From: Sphingomonas sp. KR3-1
Lineage (GTDB): Bacteria > Pseudomonadota > Alphaproteobacteria > Sphingomonadales > Sphingomonadaceae
Assembly (NCBI RefSeq): GCF_040049295.1
Contig: NZ_JBDZDQ010000001.1
Location: 558,001-622,000 of the forward strand
DNA: 64,000 nucleotides
Direction of reading: 5' to 3'
Each line of letters starts with the position of its first letter. Within the stretch, counting starts at the first letter, position 1. This document shows positions 60,079-64,000 of the stretch, one piece after another. The position numbers were made by a program, and so were the translations under genes. The notes under the pieces are model-generated. The model saw only the letters and a list, made by a program, of their open reading frames with translations, ran no database searches and was not told where the DNA came from.

Positions 60079-61239
60079 CTAGAGCCGAATCGACGGCACC
60101 GACATCGCCAGGCGCACCAGGTCGAGCTGGCGGTGGCAGCCGGTCTTGGACTGGATCGTCTTGAGCCGGGTGCGCGCCGTCGAAAGCTGGATGCCCAGCC
60201 GCTCCGCCGCATCGGCAAGCGGCACGCCATCGACCACTTCGGCCGTCAGCCGTTCCTCGGCGGGCGACAGGCCGAAGCGCCGCGCGATCCAGGAGATCGC
60301 ACCGGGCGGCGTGTCGTCCGGATCGGAGACGATCAGCAGCAACTGCCCTGGCTGGGTGCGCAGGCCGAACTCGGCGGCGCAGGCGATCGGCCACAGCATC
60401 GCGTGCAGCGCCGAGGCGCCGTCCGTGCGCGGCAGCATCACGCCCGAGAGCTCGGCCGTAGCCAGCGCCGGGGCGTCGGCCATCGCCCGGCAGGCGGCGA
60501 TCGCGCCCTCGAGCGCGCGGCTGCAGCGATCGTCCCGGCTGCGCGGCTGGCCGAGCCGGTTGAGCAGGATGCCGTCGCCGCGCGCGACCAGCGCCTCGGC
60601 CCGGCGGTTCATCACCGCCACGCGCCCGTCGCGATCGAGCACGAAGGCGGCGTGGCCCCAGCTGTCGAACAGCGTCTTGGGCGCGAGCAGCGCCGATTGC
60701 GCCTCGGCCAGCGTACGTCGCAGCTTGAAGGCGCGCTGCAGGTGCGGTGCCAGCAGCGAGAGCAGCGCCATCTGGTGGTCGCGCCGCGCTTCGTCATTGG
60801 CCTTGTCGGAGAAGGAGAGCGAGGCCCAGCCCTCGGGCTCGCGCTCCAGCACCATGCCGGTGCCGTAATGGCCAAGGCCGTGCGGCAGCATGAAATCATT
60901 ATAATGCTCGGTGCGGAACAGCTCGGCGTCGCTGATGATCACTTCGGTCCGCACCGGCCGGCCGACCTGGTTGCGCGGCACGAAATCGACATAGGGGCTG
61001 TGCGCGAAGAAATAGGCCGCATAGTCGCGCAGCGCCGCCTCGGGATAGTTGACCAGCACGTTCAGGTCCTCCGCCGCGCCGCTCGCCTCGTGGCTGAACA
61101 TCATGATCGTCAGCTCGGGATAGATCGCCTCGATCCGGTGGACGAGATCGCGCCATAGCCGCGGATCGAGCGCCGCCTCGTAGATGCCGCCGACAAGCTC
61201 GGCGACGAGCATGGGGGTCAGGGGTTCCGGACCTGGCAT
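60079..61239 (-). CDS. LuxR-type helix-turn-helix regulator
   Basis: A 386-residue regulator. The C-terminal LuxR winged region reads RFGLSPAEERLTAEVVDGVPLADAAERLGIQLSTARTRLKTI, a typical four-helix DNA-binding end. The amino part (SHEASGAAEDLNVLVNYPEAALRDYAAYFFAHSPYVDFVP) and a PAS-like middle (FVLDRDGRVAVMNRRAEALVARGDG) mark it as a sensor-type, not a receiver-type, regulator. It lies upstream of and co-directional with tpsB-tpsA and is divergent from a two-component pair. Direct control of the secretion genes is inferred from position. Confidence 0.82.
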   Translation of the reverse strand: MPGPEPLTPMLVAELVGGIYEAALDPRLWRDLVHRIEAIYPELTIMMFSHEASGAAEDLNVLVNYPEAALRDYAAYFFAHSPYVDFVPRNQVGRPVRTEVIISDAELFRTEHYNDFMLPHGLGHYGTGMVLEREPEGWASLSFSDKANDEARRDHQMALLSLLAPHLQRAFKLRRTLAEAQSALLAPKTLFDSWGHAAFVLDRDGRVAVMNRRAEALVARGDGILLNRLGQPRSRDDRCSRALEGAIAACRAMADAPALATAELSGVMLPRTDGASALHAMLWPIACAAEFGLRTQPGQLLLIVSDPDDTPPGAISWIARRFGLSPAEERLTAEVVDGVPLADAAERLGIQLSTARTRLKTIQSKTGCHRQLDLVRLAMSVPSIRL

Positions 61240-61254
61240 GGGTGCGACTCGTTT

Positions 61255-61276
61255 TATCTTCCCAAGTTGGAAGATA
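61255..61276. promoter_or_regulatory. Inverted repeat next to the LuxR-type gene start
   Basis: TATCTTCC and GGAAGATA form a perfect 8-bp inverted repeat with a 6-bp spacer, 16 bp upstream of the LuxR-type start. Autoregulation by that protein is a fair guess; its sequence differs from the 8-4-8 sites. Confidence 0.5.
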
Positions 61277-61326
61277 CTCTGGACATGGCTCAGGAACAAA
61301 TTGTAACGGCAGCGAAATATCGCGTA

Positions 61327-61346
61327 TGTCGCTATTTCTAGGGACA
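61327..61346. promoter_or_regulatory. 8-4-8 inverted repeat in the divergent regulator gap (site 2)
   Basis: TGTCGCTA-N4-TAGGGACA lies 88 bp upstream of the LuxR-type gene and 111 bp upstream of the response-regulator gene. It matches site 1 upstream of tpsB in arm length, spacer length and 15 of 16 arm positions. Confidence 0.6.
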
Positions 61347-61456
61347 AGCACCGGACCGATGCGATGGTACAAGTGCGAAAGCAGGGCGTAAGCATGCGCC
61401 CATCCGATCGCCGCACCGGCCGCGCTGCGGAGCGCGGGCCGCCCCAGGAAGCCCCG

Positions 61457-62137
61457 ATGGCCGATGCCGCCCCGTCGCAGTTGAAGGTCGCGCTGGTCGA
61501 GGACGACATCGTCTTCCAGAACAGCTTCGCCGCCGCCGTGGGCCATGCGGGGGACATCCAGCTGATCGGCATGGCGCACAATGTCGCCCAGGCGCGCAAG
61601 ATGCTGGCAGGCGATCCGCTCGACGTGCTGGTCGTCGATCTCGGCCTGCCCGATGGCTCGGGGATCGACGTGATCCGCGACGCGCACGCCGCCTGGCCCG
61701 ATTGCGGGATCATGGTGAGCACCACCTTCGCCGACGAGAAGCACGTCATCGCCTCGATCGAGGCGGGTGCGGCGGGCTATCTGCTCAAGGACAGCTCGCC
61801 CGAGAAGATCGCCGACGAGATTCGCGCGCTCCATGCCGGCGGCAGCCCGATCAGCCCGCGCATCGCCCGCCAGATCCTGCTGCGCTTCCGCCCCAGCGAG
61901 CCGGTGCCCAGCGCGGCGACGATCGCCGCCGCGGAGCCGATGGCCTCGCCGCTCTCCCCGCGCGAGCGCGAGGCGCTGGAGCTGATCACCAAGGGGTTCA
62001 GCTATGACGAGATCGCCGAACTGATGCTGGTCTCGCGCAACACGGTGATGACCTTCGTGCGGCGGATCTACCAGAAGCTCGAGGTCACCTCGAAGGCCGA
62101 AGCGATCTTCGAGGCCCGCAACCATGGCATCCTCTAG
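61457..62137 (+). CDS. NarL/FixJ-type response regulator
   Basis: A 226-residue two-component regulator. The receiver domain has the acidic pair in VALVEDD, phosphoacceptor Asp61 (VLVVDLGLPDGSG) and the Lys in AGYLLKDSSPEKI. The LuxR-type DNA-binding domain is LSPREREALELITKGFSYDEIAELMLVSRNTVMTFVRRIYQKL. The start MADAAPSQLK at 61457 follows AGGAAG; a longer frame from 61364 adds an unlikely basic leader. The sensor kinase gene begins inside its 3' end, so the pair is co-translated. NarL-type dimers bind inverted repeats, fitting the 8-4-8 sites nearby. Confidence 0.92.
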   Translation: MADAAPSQLKVALVEDDIVFQNSFAAAVGHAGDIQLIGMAHNVAQARKMLAGDPLDVLVVDLGLPDGSGIDVIRDAHAAWPDCGIMVSTTFADEKHVIASIEAGAAGYLLKDSSPEKIADEIRALHAGGSPISPRIARQILLRFRPSEPVPSAATIAAAEPMASPLSPREREALELITKGFSYDEIAELMLVSRNTVMTFVRRIYQKLEVTSKAEAIFEARNHGIL

Positions 62138-64000
62138 GACGCTGCGGTCCGTATTGCTGTATTCCGGGCTGGCGCTGCTGGTCCTGCTCGCCTGCTATTA
62201 CGGATCGCGGCCCCAGGGCATCCATCTGACCCGCGCCGAGCTGCTGGTGCAGGATACGCTCGGCTATCCGCCGCCATCGCGCACCCAGGATTGGCGCACC
62301 CTGCCGAACCAGTGGCAGCAGGTCCCCCTGCCCCACGCCCCGCGGCCCAGGGTGGTGCCGGGCGCGGGCGACGGCGGGCTGCTGCCCACCCGGACGAGCT
62401 GGTTTCATTTCAGCCTCGGTCCCGCCCAGGCGGTGCCGCCGCATTCCTATATCTACATCCCGCGATGGAAGACCGACGGCGAGCTCGCCATCTATGTCGA
62501 CGGGCGGCTCTTCTATCAGACGCACGCCAACCTTCAGTGGAACGGATCGAACCGGCCGCTGTGGATCCCGCTCGAGGAAGCCGCCGAGACCACGCCGCCC
62601 AAGGACATATTGATCCGCATCCGCCATGTCCGCGGCATCGGCGGCGCGCTCTCCACGCTGTGGATCGGCGATTATCGCCAGCTCGCCCCGGCCTATTACA
62701 TGCGCGCCTTCTTTCAGGCCGAGCTGCCCTATATCAGCTCGGCGCTCTTCCTCGCGACCGGAGTGTTCGCCTTCCTGATCTGGCTGCGCGCACGGCGCGA
62801 GACGCTCTATCTCTACTATGCGGTGATGACGCTGGTGACCTTCCTGCGCGTCATGCACGCCTATATGGGCGCGGACCGGCTGCCGATCTCCGATGCCTGG
62901 TTCGGCTGGATCACGGTCAACTCGGTCGGCTGGGCGGTGCTGATCATCCACCTGTTCCTCACCGCGCTGCATCATCACCATGTCCGGGTGCTGACCTGGA
63001 TCATCGCGCTGATGTGCGTCGGTTTTGGCGGGATCACCCTGCCGCTGTTCGAGGGCACCACCGACGCGACGATCATCTCGCCGCTGATGTACCTCACCAT
63101 GGTGTCGGTCGGTGCGGTCACCTTCGCGCTGCACATCGCCTGGAGCCGCCGCGCCGGCACGCTCGAGGGTGCCGGCCTCGCGATCTGCGGCCTGCTCTCC
63201 TTCCTGCTCGGCGCGCGCGACATGCTGCTTCAGAACAACATCATCGATATAGAGAGCCTTTTCGTCTCGTTTTACGCGCAAATCGCCCTGATAATCGCCT
63301 TCAGCCAGATCATGCTGAGCCGCTACCTCCGCGCCATGAAGGCGGTTGGGGAAGCCAACGTCGTGCTCGCCCGCAGTCTGGCCGAGCGCGAGGCGCAGCT
63401 CAACGCGAGCCATCTCAAGCTGCGCGAGATCGAGCGGCGCGAGGTACTGTTCCAGGAGCGCCAGCGGCTGATGCAGGACATGCATGACGGGCTCGGCTCG
63501 TCGCTGGTCAGCGCGCTGCGCGTGGTCGAGCACGGGCATATCGACGAGGCGGAGATCGCCCAGCTGCTCAAGACCTGCATCGACGACCTGAAGCTCACCA
63601 TCGATTCGATGGAGCCGGTGGAGACCGACCTGCTCCTGCTGCTCGGCACGCTACGCTTCCGCCTGCAGCCGCGCCTGGAAGCGACCGGCATCCGGCTGCG
63701 CTGGGAGGTGCGCGACGTGCCGCCGCTCGGCTGGCTCGACCAGCGCCACTCGCTCCACATCCTGCGCATCCTCCAGGAGGCCTTTACCAACGTGATCAAG
63801 CACGCCGGCGCCAGCGAGATCGTGGTGACTACCTCGGTGCGCGACGGCTGCGTGCGCGTGGGCGTGGGAGACAATGGCAAGGGCTTCGATGCGCGCAGCA
63901 CGGCACAGGGCCGCGGCCTCGGCAACCAGGCGCGGCGGGCCGAAGTGATCGGGGGCCGGATCGAACTCGAATCGACCCCAGAAGGCACGCGGTTCACGCT
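62124..64000 (+). CDS. 7TM sensor histidine kinase (7TMR-DISM-like, cut by window end)
   Basis: The first 625 residues are visible. A short membrane anchor (LLYSGLALLVLLACYY) is followed by an extracytoplasmic domain of about 170 residues (SWFHFSLGPAQ, YIYIPRWKTDGELAIYVDGRLFY) that resembles the DISMED2 sensor. Seven membrane segments (about 205-400), a coiled coil and a HisKA_3 domain with His454 (RQRLMQDMHDGLGSSL) come next. ATPase motifs EAFTNVIKHAG, GDNGKGFD and GRGLGNQARR precede the edge. The start overlaps the regulator gene by 14 bp. Such sensors detect extracellular sugars or ligands; here it probably signals to the adjacent regulator. Confidence 0.9.
   Translation, partial: MASSRTLRSVLLYSGLALLVLLACYYGSRPQGIHLTRAELLVQDTLGYPPPSRTQDWRTLPNQWQQVPLPHAPRPRVVPGAGDGGLLPTRTSWFHFSLGPAQAVPPHSYIYIPRWKTDGELAIYVDGRLFYQTHANLQWNGSNRPLWIPLEEAAETTPPKDILIRIRHVRGIGGALSTLWIGDYRQLAPAYYMRAFFQAELPYISSALFLATGVFAFLIWLRARRETLYLYYAVMTLVTFLRVMHAYMGADRLPISDAWFGWITVNSVGWAVLIIHLFLTALHHHHVRVLTWIIALMCVGFGGITLPLFEGTTDATIISPLMYLTMVSVGAVTFALHIAWSRRAGTLEGAGLAICGLLSFLLGARDMLLQNNIIDIESLFVSFYAQIALIIAFSQIMLSRYLRAMKAVGEANVVLARSLAEREAQLNASHLKLREIERREVLFQERQRLMQDMHDGLGSSLVSALRVVEHGHIDEAEIAQLLKTCIDDLKLTIDSMEPVETDLLLLLGTLRFRLQPRLEATGIRLRWEVRDVPPLGWLDQRHSLHILRILQEAFTNVIKHAGASEIVVTTSVRDGCVRVGVGDNGKGFDARSTAQGRGLGNQARRAEVIGGRIELESTPEGTRFT

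Noticed and set aside
1..64000. Search for tRNA, rRNA, insertion sequences and prophage genes
   Set aside because: No cloverleaf with a convincing T-loop, no ribosomal RNA stretch, no transposase and no phage structural gene was recognised by eye. A tRNAscan-SE and ISfinder run would settle it.

Overview
The window is high-GC chromosomal DNA of a sphingomonad-type alphaproteobacterium (most likely Sphingomonas). This rests on gene content and order: phoR-pstSCAB-phoU-phoB, pgsA-moaD-moaE, DUF2794 beside a short serine acetyltransferase, a TonB-dependent receptor next to flavin halogenase-like genes, and YDG/MBG-repeat haemagglutinin-type proteins. Many short palindromic intergenic repeats fit the same assignment. 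No rRNA, tRNA, insertion sequence, prophage or CRISPR array was recognised.

Layout. 1-1.1 kb (minus): an HPr-kinase-like protein (cut by the window edge), a PqqD-like peptide-binding protein and a Tat-exported small protein. 1.2-8.5 kb (plus): the complete phosphate regulon core, with a near-consensus Pho box in the phoR-pstS gap. 8.6-11.8 kb: two related small secreted proteins, a short-chain dehydrogenase and a membrane protein. 11.9-13.8 kb: cysE/DUF2794 divergent from a TauE/SafE exporter. 14.1-17.6 kb: ahpC, ahpF and oxyR, the peroxide-defence unit, with a candidate OxyR site upstream. 17.6-19.5 kb (minus): a ParDE-type toxin-antitoxin pair whose toxin frame has lost its stop, then pgsA-moaD-moaE.

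19.6-32.2 kb is a carbohydrate-uptake locus: a LacI-type regulator divergent from an MFS sugar transporter, a TonB-dependent receptor, an intact flavin halogenase-like protein, a degenerate relative of it, a cupin/JmjC-like protein and a GH97 alpha-glucosidase. An intrinsic terminator separates the receptor from the distal genes. 32.4-36.9 kb: an LplT-like MFS protein, a 56-residue membrane peptide, a second LacI regulator divergent from a glycerate-kinase-like P-loop kinase across an operator-like palindrome, and an AraC-type regulator with a TTG start.

37.3-64 kb is a two-partner secretion locus and the most notable part. One 20.8-kb gene encodes a TpsA exoprotein of about 6,921 residues with a haemagglutinin-type secretion domain, thousands of residues of beta-helix-like repeats, six YDG repeats flanked by MBG domains, and only four cysteines, arranged as two CxC pairs. 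Its TpsB transporter lies just upstream, preceded by a LuxR-type regulator that is divergent from a NarL-type response regulator and a 7TM sensor kinase (cut by the window end). The same 8-4-8 inverted repeat occurs upstream of tpsB and between the two regulators, which suggests one dedicated circuit controls the giant exoprotein.
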